Part shown: positions 1 to 7,866 of the stretch, piece by piece
Numbering within the stretch: position 1 is the stretch's first letter
Layout of the letters: each line of letters opens with the position of its first letter
DNA from: Thermoanaerobaculia bacterium
GTDB taxonomy: Bacteria > Acidobacteriota > Thermoanaerobaculia > Multivoradales > UBA5704
Assembly: GCA_025937035.1 (NCBI GenBank)
Contig: JAICSG010000120.1
Coordinates: forward strand, 1-8,912
Length of the DNA: 8,912 bases
Direction of reading: 5' to 3'
Made by a program: the position numbers and the translations under genes
Notes under the pieces: model-generated
What the model saw: the letters and a program-made list of their open reading frames with translations, nothing else
Told to the model about the DNA's origin: nothing
Database searches by the model: none

Positions 1-1
1 C

Positions 2-568
2 CCGTACGACGCGGACAACATGTACGGCTGGGCCAAGCTGATGACCGAGATGACGCTCAAGGCCTACTACAAGGACTTCGGCTTCAAGTCGGCCTCCTGC
101 CGGTTCTTCACCGTCTACGGCGAGCGCGGGGTCGAGAACCACGCCGTCATCGCCATGATCGCCCGCGCCTTCGTGCGCCAGGCCCCCTTCGAGGTCTGGG
201 GGGACGGCACCCAGATCCGCAACTGGACCTACGTCGGCGACATCGTGAGCGGCATGGCGCTCGCCGCCGAGAAGATCGACGACGGCACCGCCGTCAACCT
301 CGTCACCGAGGAGCGGACGCGGGTGATCGACGCCGTCCGCGAGGTGCTGCGCTACACCGGCCAGGAGGCCGAGATCAAGCTCCTCCCCCACATGCCGACC
401 GGCCCGCTCAACCGCGTGGCGAGCAACAAGCTGGCCCAGGAGCTCCTCGGCTGGGAGCCGAAGATGAAGTTCATGGACGGCCTCCACCGGACCATCGACT
501 GGTACTTCGGCAGCCGCCAGCGCGAGACGGTGAGCGGCTACCTCCAGGAGATGCTCACCGAGCGTTAG
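2..568 (+). CDS. NAD-dependent nucleotide-sugar epimerase/dehydratase (SDR family), C-terminal part
   Basis: This is the C-terminal 188 codons of an extended short-chain dehydrogenase of the NDP-sugar epimerase/dehydratase type; the N-terminal NAD-binding Rossmann part lies before the window. The visible frame begins PYDADN and then shows YGWAK, which fits the catalytic YxxxK of this family. It is followed by a typical substrate-binding half: RFFTVYGERG, then FEVWGDGTQIRNWTYVGDIV (the conserved G-x-G-x-Q-x-R-x-(W/F)-x-Y-V-x-D segment), and a C-terminal LGWEPK motif. Family knowledge gives the role as interconversion of nucleotide sugars for surface polysaccharide. The exact substrate, such as UDP-glucose, UDP-glucuronate or a GDP-sugar, cannot be read from this half. 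The in-frame ATG at position 20 is internal, because the frame is open to the window edge and homology starts upstream of it. The glycosyltransferase that follows starts 9 bases after this stop, in the same frame, so the two are probably one operon. Confidence 0.9.
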   Translation, partial: PYDADNMYGWAKLMTEMTLKAYYKDFGFKSASCRFFTVYGERGVENHAVIAMIARAFVRQAPFEVWGDGTQIRNWTYVGDIVSGMALAAEKIDDGTAVNLVTEERTRVIDAVREVLRYTGQEAEIKLLPHMPTGPLNRVASNKLAQELLGWEPKMKFMDGLHRTIDWYFGSRQRETVSGYLQEMLTER

Positions 569-577
569 ACGTCCGTC

Positions 578-1702
578 GTGGTCCGGTTGGTCTATCTCTG
601 CGACTGGCTGCCGCCCGACTTCGGCGCGGTCGGCCAGTACAGTCTCCTCTTCGCCCGCCAGCGCGCCGCCCAGGGGGATGACGTGGTCCTCGCCGGCCTC
701 TCCTCGACCGCCGATTCGGTGGAAGAAGAGCGGCTGGGCGAGGGCCGGCTGCGGATCGTCCGCCGGCGGGCCGCCCTTTACGACCGCGCGAACTTCCGCG
801 CCCGGGCGCTGTGGACGGCGCGGACCGATCTCGGCCTCGTCTGGGCGGTGCGCCGCGAGCTCCGGGCGGCGGACGAGATCCTCTTCACCGGTAGCCCTCC
901 CTTCCTGATCCAGCTCCTTGTCCCCCTCAACCTCCTGCTCCGCAAGCGGCTCACCTACCGCATCACCGACTTCCATCCCGAGTGCCTGATGGCCGAGATG
1001 GAAAGGGTGCCGGCGCCGCTCCGCCTTTTCCATCGCTGGACCGTGGCGCTGCGCCGCCGGGTGGACCGCTTCGAGGTTCTGGGAGAGGACCAGCGTCGGC
1101 GCCTGCTTGAGATCGGCATCGATCCCGGCCGGATCGCCCTCAAGCGCGACCCCTCGCCGGTCGAGATCCCGCCGGGCATCCCGCCGCTCGACCGGCCGGC
1201 GGAGCTCGCGGGATACGCGATCCTCCTCTACTCCGGCAACTTCGGCGTCGCCCACGATCACGAGACCTTCATCGAGGGCTACCGGCGCCACCACCGCGAG
1301 GGATCCGGACGGGTGGCCCTCTGGCTCAACGCCACCGGTACCAGGGCGGACCGGGTGGAGGAGATCCTCCGCCGGGAGGGACTGCCGGTCCACCGCGGCC
1401 GGCCCGTGCCTCTGGAGCAGCTCCCCCGCCTCCTCGTCACCCCGGACGCCCACCTGATCACCCTGCGCGACGGCTTCGTGGGCTATGTCCTCCCCTCCAA
1501 GGTCTACGGCTGCGTCCAGTCCGGCCGCGGCGTCCTCTACGTCGGCAGCCCCGCCTCGGACGTCCATCTCCTCTGCGAGCGAAAAATTCCCCCGGAGCGC
1601 TACTGGCGCGCGGATGCCGGCGATCCGGCGGGGGTCTTCCGGGCCCTCGAGGAGATCGGACGCTTGCACAAGCCCCGAGAATCTGTAAGATACGGCCCAT
1701 AA
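578..1702 (+). CDS. GT4-like glycosyltransferase (WbuB/WcaI-like)
   Basis: A 374-residue GT-B-fold glycosyltransferase, the usual length for the family. The N-terminal half starts with a beta strand and glycine-rich acceptor loop (VRLVYLCDWLPPDFGAVGQY, residues 2-21). A hydrophobic stretch, FLIQLLVPLNLLL (109-121), may lie against the membrane. The C-terminal half has ILLYSGNFGVAHDHETF (215-231), the strand-loop that opens the donor-binding domain, and VLPSKVYGCVQSGRGVLYVG (304-323). The latter resembles the PSKxYGxLAAGRPV motif of WbuB-like enzymes, which lack the classical glutamate of the E-x7-E motif at this place. It probably adds a sugar to a lipid-linked surface polysaccharide on the cytoplasmic face; donor and acceptor are unknown. 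GTG at 578 is the first possible start, because the upstream epimerase stop is in the same frame 9 bases earlier. No good ribosome-binding site is visible, so translation may be coupled to the epimerase. Confidence 0.85.
   Translation: MVRLVYLCDWLPPDFGAVGQYSLLFARQRAAQGDDVVLAGLSSTADSVEEERLGEGRLRIVRRRAALYDRANFRARALWTARTDLGLVWAVRRELRAADEILFTGSPPFLIQLLVPLNLLLRKRLTYRITDFHPECLMAEMERVPAPLRLFHRWTVALRRRVDRFEVLGEDQRRRLLEIGIDPGRIALKRDPSPVEIPPGIPPLDRPAELAGYAILLYSGNFGVAHDHETFIEGYRRHHREGSGRVALWLNATGTRADRVEEILRREGLPVHRGRPVPLEQLPRLLVTPDAHLITLRDGFVGYVLPSKVYGCVQSGRGVLYVGSPASDVHLLCERKIPPERYWRADAGDPAGVFRALEEIGRLHKPRESVRYGP
1664..1691 (+). promoter_or_regulatory. Possible sigma-70 promoter before the WecA-like gene
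   Basis: TTGCAC (1664-1669) and TAAGAT (1686-1691) are separated by 16 bases, inside the end of the glycosyltransferase gene and about 70 bases before the WecA-like start. Both boxes match the consensus at four of six positions. It would allow extra transcription of the transferase gene. This is a weak, sequence-only call. Confidence 0.3.
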
Positions 1703-1761
1703 CTAGCGATCAGAGTTGAAGTTTCGGGGCCGCGAGGCGCCGGGTCGCTCGGAGTAGCCGT

Positions 1762-2949
1762 ATGCAAGGGATACTGCTGTACGCCGTAGCCGCGTCTTTC
1801 GTCGCCGCCCTCGCCACCCATCTGATGGTGCCGCCGGTCGCGCGCCTCGCCGTGCTCCTGCGCGCCCTCGATCACCCCGGAGAGCGCAAGCTGCAGACGG
1901 GCGCCGTACCCCGGCTGGGCGGCGTCGCCATCGCCCTGGGCCTCCTCCTCGGCGGCACCGGCGCGACGGTCTCCTTGTGGGGGCGGATCGGGGCCGCGGT
2001 CGGCCGCGGTGAGCTCCTCGCCCTGGCGTTCGGCACGATCACGGTCTTTCTGGTCGGCGTGGTGGACGACATCGTGGGGGTCTCGGCCGCCAAGAAGCTG
2101 CTCTTCCAGCTCGTGGCGGCCTGGCCGCTCGTCCACGCCGGCTGGGCGTTCGAGGTGCTGCGCCTGCCCTTCCTCGGCGAGATCCACCTCGGGCTGCTCG
2201 GCGGCTTCGTCTCGCTCCTCTGGATCGTGGGCGTCACCAACGCGATCAACCTGATCGACGGCCTCGACGGGCTGGCCGGCGGCGTCGTCGCCATCATCTC
2301 GGTGAGCTTCCTCGGCTACGCCATGCTGCAGGGGAACGCCGGCACCGTGATCCTGATGGCCGCCGTGGCCGGCTCCTGCCTCGGGTTCCTGCGCCACAAC
2401 TGGGAGCCGGCGCGCGTGTTCATGGGCGATTCGGGCTCCCTCATGCTGGGCTTCCTGCTCGCCTCCACGGCCGTCCACTCCTCCCTCAAGGCACCCGCGG
2501 CGGTGGCGATCCTGGTGCCGATCCTCGCCCTCGGCGTGCCGGTGATGGACACCCTGCTGGTGATGGCCGTCCGCTTCCTCGACCGCCCGAAGTCGGCGCT
2601 CATCGGCCGCTTCCTGCGCATGTTCCAAGCCGACCGCCAGCACCTGCACCATCTGCTCGCCCACTTCGGCGGCGAGCGCCGGCGCATCGTCGCCGTGATC
2701 TATGGCGTCGTCCTCTCCTTCTGCGCCCTGGCCCTCTTCGTCGCCTTCACCGGCGAGACGGCCCTCGGCGTGGTGCTGGTGGTCCTCGAGCTCACCGTCA
2801 TCCTCACCATGCGGCAGATGGGGATGGCGATGGAGGCCCGCCGCCTCGCCCGCCTGCAACGGGAGGAGATCAAGGCCGAGGTGCTCGGGCTGGGGCTTGG
2901 ACCCGCGGCCGCACCCAAGGCCGGCGGCGTCCGCCGCATCGCCCGCTAG
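1762..2949 (+). CDS. Polyprenyl-phosphate N-acetylhexosamine-1-phosphate transferase (WecA/TagO-like, MraY superfamily)
   Basis: A 395-residue integral membrane enzyme of the MraY/WecA superfamily, which moves a sugar-1-phosphate from a UDP-sugar onto undecaprenyl phosphate at the cytoplasmic face of the inner membrane. Family motifs appear in order: DHPGERKLQTGAVPRLGG (37-54), the Mg-binding VVDD (100-103), NAINLIDGLDGLAGG (160-174), VFMGDSGSLMLG (219-230) and the HLHHLL motif (294-299) typical of WecA/TagO-type rather than MraY enzymes. About ten hydrophobic segments separate them. The C-terminus is a charged, probably cytoplasmic tail from about residue 355 that is longer than the enzyme core needs. 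The start is ATG at 1762, with GGAG (1751-1754) seven bases upstream. It follows the glycosyltransferase by 59 bases and probably primes the same polysaccharide. The sugar, most likely a UDP-HexNAc, cannot be fixed from sequence. Its stop overlaps the convergent regulator gene by 4 bp. Confidence 0.9.
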   Translation: MQGILLYAVAASFVAALATHLMVPPVARLAVLLRALDHPGERKLQTGAVPRLGGVAIALGLLLGGTGATVSLWGRIGAAVGRGELLALAFGTITVFLVGVVDDIVGVSAAKKLLFQLVAAWPLVHAGWAFEVLRLPFLGEIHLGLLGGFVSLLWIVGVTNAINLIDGLDGLAGGVVAIISVSFLGYAMLQGNAGTVILMAAVAGSCLGFLRHNWEPARVFMGDSGSLMLGFLLASTAVHSSLKAPAAVAILVPILALGVPVMDTLLVMAVRFLDRPKSALIGRFLRMFQADRQHLHHLLAHFGGERRRIVAVIYGVVLSFCALALFVAFTGETALGVVLVVLELTVILTMRQMGMAMEARRLARLQREEIKAEVLGLGLGPAAAPKAGGVRRIAR

Positions 2950-5255
2950 GGCCAGAGCTTCGCGGCCCGCTCGCGCATCGCGTCCCGTTCCCCCCGCCAC
3001 CGCTCGGCCGCCGCCGCGCTGCGGGCCCCCGCCGCCAGCCGGCTGAGCCCCTCGATCGTCTGATCGTAGTAGCGCTCGGCGGTATCCTCCGCCCCCATCG
3101 CGAGCGCCCGGTCCATCGCCCGCTGGAGGTGGGGGAGAGCCTTCTCCCACTGGTTGGCCACGGTGTAGTGGAAGGCCAACGCCTCGCAGTCGTGGTCTCC
3201 GCGCAGCTTCTCCAACGCCGTCGCGATCTGGGTGTGGATCGCCTGACGGCGCAGGGGGTTGAGCTCGCCGTACATGGCTCCACGGGTGCGGTCGTGCGCG
3301 AGCTCGAAGCTCCCCCGGCGAAACCCCCGCGCCCAGACCAGGGCGTTTTCCTCGTCCGCGCGCCCGCCGGTCCAGGCATGGGCGAACGGCCGGATCAACC
3401 ATCGCTTGAGCAGGATTTCGAGCCCGATCTCGATGACCTTGGCGTGCTCGTCGGCCGCCTCCTGCAGGAGCTCCATGTCGCAGGTCTGGCCGACGATCGC
3501 CGCCAGGGACGAGAGGCGCCGGGTGGAGTTGGGGAGCCGGCGGATGCGAAGCCGGATCAGCTCGTCGAGATCCTCCGGCACCTCGATCTCGTGGAGCGGG
3601 CGGGCCAGCTTCCACTGCCCCGCCTCCCCGGCCACCAGGATTCCCTCGTCCCAGAGATAGTTGATGAGCTCGCTCACCGCGAGCGGCAGGCCGCCGGTAT
3701 TCTCCTTGAGGAAGCCAGCGAGCTCGGCCGCATGGGACTCCCCCGCCAGGGATTCCGCGATCTCCTCCAGCATCGGGAGCACCAGGGGCTCGAGCTCCAG
3801 CCGCGTCACGCTCCCCTCCTGCTCGCCACGCTGGAGAAGATCCCTCAAAGGGTGGGCGTCCTCCTCCTCTTCCTGCCCCTCTTCTTCCTCGTCCGGCTGG
3901 TAGGCCGCCACGATCCAGATCGGCCCCTTGAGCTCCGAGACCAGGAAGCCCAACAGGTCGAGCGTGTCGCGGTCCGCCAGGTGAAGGTCGTCCAGAAAGA
4001 GGATCAGCGGATCGTCGCTGCGGCACAGGCTCTCCAGGAAGACCCCCACCGCGGCGAAGAGGCGGCGCCGCCCCTCCGGGCGCGGGAGCGGCTCCGGCTC
4101 GCCGAGGTCCGGCCGCAGACCGCGGAGCTCGGGAATCAGGAGGGCCAGGTCCTTCAGCACCTCCTGGGGCAACGGCGTCAGGACCTGCCCGGAGCCCTCG
4201 GCGTCCTCCGCCAGCGCGCCGCGGAGCATCTCGATGAACGGCTGATAGGCCAGCAAGGGGCTCAGCTCGTAGCACCTCCCCTTGAGGACGCCACAGCGCC
4301 GCCTGGACGTGGTGGCGTCGAGGAACGACTTGATCACCCGGGTCTTGCCGATCCCCTGCGCCCCTTCCACCGCCGTGAGGTGGACCTTGCCGGCGAGCGC
4401 TCGCGCCCACCCCTCCCGCAGCATGAAGTAGGCGCCGGACCGGCCGACCAGAGGGACGATCGGTCCGACCGGCTCCTCCAGGCCCGCGGCGATCTCCTCC
4501 CGGGCCACCTGGGAGAGAATCGATTCGTAGAGCTGGCGGGTCTCCGCGAGCGGATCGGCCCCCAGCTCCTCGCGCAGCAGCCTCACCAGCTCGTCGTACT
4601 GGGCGAGCGCCCGGCTGCGCTGCCCGGCGAGAGCGCAGAGCCGCATGAGCTCGCGATGCGCCTCCTCCGAAAGCGGCTCGATCGCCACCAGGCGGCGGGC
4701 GTAGTGCACGCCGAACCGGTGCTCCCCCCGCCGGCGGTAGCTCTCGATCAGATGGTGCAGCGCCGCGACGGCCGCATCGCGCAGCCGGGTCTGCTCACCC
4801 ACGCGCCAGCCCTCGAAGCCGGGGCTGCCGCCGGCGGAGAAGCCCGCCAGGAACTCCCCGCGGTAGAGCTGCACCGCGGCGGACAGGTGGTGCGGGTCGA
4901 TCGTCCGCTCCGAGCCGAGGCGCAAGGACTCCTCGAAAGCCTCGACGTCGAGCCAGAGGTCGGCGCGGGGGGAGAGCCCGATCTCCTGATGGGTGACCTG
5001 GAGGAGGCTCTCCACCTCGGGCAGCCGGGAGCGCAGGTCATGGACGGCCTCGCCCAGGGCGTCGCGGACAGTATCCCCGTCGCGATCCGGCCACAACAGC
5101 CCGGTCAGGTGATCGCGGGGGAAGATCCGGCCCCGGTTGCAGACCAGATAGGCCAGCAAGGCCCCGGAGCCCTGGGCTTCGAATCCCGCGACCTGCCGCT
5201 CGCCGGCCCAGACTTCGAGCCCCCCGAAGAGGCGTACCCGGATCTTGCTGCTCAA
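2946..5255 (-). CDS. SARP/BTAD-type transcriptional regulator with AAA/STAND ATPase module
   Basis: A 769-residue multidomain regulator. Residues 5-95 (IRVRLFGGLEVWAG, then FPRDHLTGLLWPD and VRDALGEAVHDLRSRLP) form an OmpR-like winged-helix DNA-binding domain as in SARP activators. Residues about 100-247 are the bacterial transcriptional activation domain (WLDVEAFEESL, LYRGEFLAGF, EPLSEEAHRELMRL). Residues about 265-450 are an ATPase module opening with PLVGRSGAYFML, with Walker A GAQGIGKT (298-305) and Walker B LILFLDDLHLAD (417-428). A run of acids (DEEEEGQEEEED, 455-466) follows. TGGLPLAVSELI (520-531) resembles the sensor segment of STAND ATPases. The tail (about 690-740) has TPR-like helices but is short for this family. 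Proteins of this kind couple a signal and ATP binding to promoter activation; the target is unknown. The start is TTG: an in-frame TAG lies two codons upstream and AAGGGG lies nine bases upstream. It is flanked by convergent wecA-like and by groEL on the same strand, separated from groEL by a terminator. Confidence 0.88.
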   Translation of the reverse strand: MSSKIRVRLFGGLEVWAGERQVAGFEAQGSGALLAYLVCNRGRIFPRDHLTGLLWPDRDGDTVRDALGEAVHDLRSRLPEVESLLQVTHQEIGLSPRADLWLDVEAFEESLRLGSERTIDPHHLSAAVQLYRGEFLAGFSAGGSPGFEGWRVGEQTRLRDAAVAALHHLIESYRRRGEHRFGVHYARRLVAIEPLSEEAHRELMRLCALAGQRSRALAQYDELVRLLREELGADPLAETRQLYESILSQVAREEIAAGLEEPVGPIVPLVGRSGAYFMLREGWARALAGKVHLTAVEGAQGIGKTRVIKSFLDATTSRRRCGVLKGRCYELSPLLAYQPFIEMLRGALAEDAEGSGQVLTPLPQEVLKDLALLIPELRGLRPDLGEPEPLPRPEGRRRLFAAVGVFLESLCRSDDPLILFLDDLHLADRDTLDLLGFLVSELKGPIWIVAAYQPDEEEEGQEEEEDAHPLRDLLQRGEQEGSVTRLELEPLVLPMLEEIAESLAGESHAAELAGFLKENTGGLPLAVSELINYLWDEGILVAGEAGQWKLARPLHEIEVPEDLDELIRLRIRRLPNSTRRLSSLAAIVGQTCDMELLQEAADEHAKVIEIGLEILLKRWLIRPFAHAWTGGRADEENALVWARGFRRGSFELAHDRTRGAMYGELNPLRRQAIHTQIATALEKLRGDHDCEALAFHYTVANQWEKALPHLQRAMDRALAMGAEDTAERYYDQTIEGLSRLAAGARSAAAAERWRGERDAMRERAAKLWP

Positions 5256-5271
5256 GATGATCTACCCCTTG

Positions 5272-5288
5272 GCTGAGGGTCTCTCAGC
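5272..5288 (-). other. Small hairpin just upstream of the regulator ribosome-binding site
   Basis: GCTGAG and CTCAGC (6-bp arms, 5-base loop) lie immediately before the AAGGGG ribosome-binding site (5265-5270) of the BTAD regulator. In the minus-strand transcript it would form a short stem next to the site. It could modulate translation from the TTG start. The stem is short and could be chance. Confidence 0.3.
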
Positions 5289-5325
5289 TCTTGAGTACGT
5301 GGCCCCTGGACTGTCAGAGGAGCGG

Positions 5326-5331
5326 ATTGTA
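5326..5331 (-). promoter_or_regulatory. Possible -10 element for the BTAD regulator
   Basis: TACAAT on the minus strand, about 70 bases before the TTG start, matches the -10 consensus at five of six positions. A matching -35 box is missing: at the right spacing the sequence is the GC-rich terminator stem. An alternative -35-like CTGACA (5312-5317) lacks a good -10 at 17 bases. The promoter is therefore uncertain and may need an activator. Confidence 0.22.
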
Positions 5332-5344
5332 CCTGAAAACAACG

Positions 5345-5372
5345 AGGCCGGCCCGCTCGCGCGGACCGGCCT
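5345..5372 (-). terminator. Rho-independent terminator after groEL, possibly bidirectional
   Basis: A 28-base hairpin: outer arms AGGCCGG (5345-5351) and CCGGCCT (5366-5372), one C/A mismatch, then inner arms CCGC and GCGG around a TCGC loop. On the minus strand it lies about 43 bases past the groEL stop and is followed by CGTTGTTTTC, an interrupted T-tract. On the plus strand it is followed by TTTCTTATTT, so it can work in both directions. It isolates the groESL transcript from the downstream regulator gene. Confidence 0.75.
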
Positions 5373-5414
5373 TTCTTATTTGTACCGACGGCCGGAGCCG
5401 TCAGGAGATCGGTC

Positions 5415-7076
<1,662 letters not shown>

Positions 7077-7101
7077 CTATGAATAACCTGGATAGGAGTG
7101 C

Positions 7102-7404
7102 TTACTTCTTGCCATTCGAGCTGACGACGGCCAGGATCTCGTCCTCGCGGAGGATCACGTAGTCGTTGCCGTCGATCTTGATCTCGCTCCCGGAGTACTT
7201 GCCCATGAGGATCCGGTCGCCCTCCTTGACGTCCATCGGGGAGCGCTTGCCATCCTCGCTGAGCTTGCCCGGGCCGACGGCGACCACCTCGGCCTCCTGC
7301 GGCTTCTCCTTGGCGGTGTCCGGAATGATGATGCCCCCACGGACCTGCTCTTCCTGCTCGACGCGCTTCACCAGGACCCGATCGTGCAGCGGACGGATAT
7401 TCAC
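7102..7404 (-). CDS. groES: Co-chaperonin GroES (Hsp10)
   Basis: The 100-residue co-chaperonin that caps the GroEL ring. The family pattern is complete: [15 protein letters not shown] (2-16), the mobile loop with [14 protein letters not shown] (23-36) that contacts Gro[10 protein letters not shown], the roof-loop region, [18 protein letters not shown] and the C-terminal [13 protein letters not shown]. The start codon is GTG at 7404 (minus strand), supported by AAGGAGG (7413-7419) eight bases upstream and by the family's conserved N-terminus beginning at NIRPL. It is the first gene of the groES-groEL operon, 65 bases downstream of the CIRCE operator. It is somewhat longer than the E. coli protein (97 residues), within normal range. 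Confidence 0.98.
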   Translation of the reverse strand: MNIRPLHDRVLVKRVEQEEQVRGGIIIPDTAKEKPQEAEVVAVGPGKLSEDGKRSPMDVKEGDRILMGKYSGSEIKIDGNDYVILREDEILAVVSSNGKK

Positions 7405-7412
7405 GGCTTCTA

Positions 7413-7419
7413 CCTCCTT
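7413..7419 (-). promoter_or_regulatory. groES ribosome-binding site
   Basis: AAGGAGG on the minus strand, eight bases before GTG. It decides the GTG start, because no in-frame ATG lies near the conserved N-terminus. Confidence 0.85.
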
Positions 7420-7468
7420 GTATGACTTCGATGACCGATTTGGGAATTTGGGCTCACGGCGGCCGCTG

Positions 7469-7495
7469 TTAGCACTCGCCGCCGATGACTGCTAA
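7469..7495 (-). promoter_or_regulatory. CIRCE operator (HrcA-binding site)
   Basis: Read on the plus strand: TTAGCACTC, nine bases, GACTGCTAA. The consensus is TTAGCACTC-N9-GAGTGCTAA, so one arm is perfect and the other has one mismatch. The dyad extends three more bases on each side (CTG and CAG), giving 11 of 12 paired positions. It starts one base downstream of the groESL -10 box and covers the expected transcription start. HrcA bound here would block initiation until heat or misfolded protein releases it. HrcA itself is not in this window. Confidence 0.95.
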
Positions 7496-7496
7496 C

Positions 7497-7525
7497 AGTG
7501 TAGGAAGACGGAAAATGCCTGTCAA
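7497..7525 (-). promoter_or_regulatory. groESL sigma-70-type promoter
   Basis: On the minus strand a perfect -35 TTGACA (7520-7525) is followed after exactly 17 bases by the -10 TACACT (7497-7502), which matches four of six positions. Transcription would start within the CIRCE dyad about 7 bases further on, leaving a leader of roughly 85 bases before the groES GTG. The arrangement fits HrcA repression of a vegetative promoter; no alternative heat-shock sigma promoter is visible. Confidence 0.85.
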
Positions 7526-7594
7526 GGGGTGAGGGAGAAGAGGATCTTGTCCGGCCGGCTGCGGCAACGCTTCGGGAGAGGGCCCGTCCTCTCA

Positions 7595-7615
7595 GGGGAG
7601 CTCCCCGTCTTTTTT
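7595..7615 (+). terminator. Weak terminator-like palindrome at the start of the array
   Basis: The perfect palindrome GGGGAGCTCCCC (7595-7606) is followed by GTC and a run of six T. As RNA it gives a 4-bp GC stem with a 4-base loop plus U-tract. It would act on plus-strand transcription, but no plus-strand gene lies just upstream, so it may be only the leftmost variant of the repeat module. Confidence 0.3.
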
Positions 7616-7634
7616 GGAGGAGGCCTCGCCTTTC

Positions 7635-7718
7635 GGGGAGACCCCAGGCTCATATAGGGAGACCCCTCGTACCATATGGACGAGCCTCCGTCTTTTTAGG
7701 GAGAGGGGTCGTCTTTTT
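7635..7718 (+). repeat. 84-bp direct repeat, copy 1
   Basis: First copy of an 84-bp unit made of four 21-bp modules. It differs from copy 2 at three positions: C/T in AGG(C/T)TCATATA, C/T in CGTAC(C/T)ATATGG and A/G in TTTTT(A/G)GGGAG. It contains the palindrome CCATATGG (7672-7679). Confidence 0.95.
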
Positions 7719-7802
7719 GGGGAGACCCCAGGTTCATATAGGGAGACCCCTCGTACTATATGGACGAGCCTCCGTCTTTTTGGGGAGAGGGGTCGTCTTT
7801 TT
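7719..7802 (+). repeat. 84-bp direct repeat, copy 2
   Basis: Directly abuts copy 1 and is identical to it at 81 of 84 positions, implying a recent tandem duplication of four modules. Its segment 7736-7768 is the left arm of a perfect 33-bp inverted repeat with 7834-7866. Confidence 0.95.
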
Positions 7803-7866
7803 TGGGAGACTCCTCGTCTTTTTGGGGAGACCCCTCGTCCATATAGTACGAGGGGTCTCCCTATAT
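7736..7866. repeat. Perfect 33-bp inverted repeat closing the array (arms 7736-7768 and 7834-7866)
   Basis: The arms are exact reverse complements over 33 bases and enclose 65 bases that hold three modules. The right arm itself is part of a tighter hairpin: GGGAGACCCCTCGT (7825-7838) and ACGAGGGGTCTCCC (7848-7861), 14-bp perfect arms with a 9-base loop. The equivalent segment of copy 1 (7652-7684) pairs with the right arm with one mismatch. Thus the right arm has three alternative partners. Confidence 0.95.

Noticed and set aside
1600..4410. Very long minus-strand open frame (over 900 codons) across the WecA-like gene and part of the regulator
   Set aside because: It is antisense to a clear transferase and in another frame of a clear regulator. 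Its translation is Gly/Arg/Ala-rich with no recognisable motif, as expected of a shadow frame in high-GC DNA.
5173..5191. tRNA T-arm-like string (GCTTCGAATCCCGC)
   Set aside because: It lies inside the winged-helix coding region of the regulator, and no acceptor or anticodon stem surrounds it.
3129..5276. Plus-strand open frame of about 715 codons opposite the BTAD regulator
   Set aside because: The opposite strand encodes a full set of winged-helix, BTAD and Walker motifs; this frame has none and reflects G/C third-position bias.
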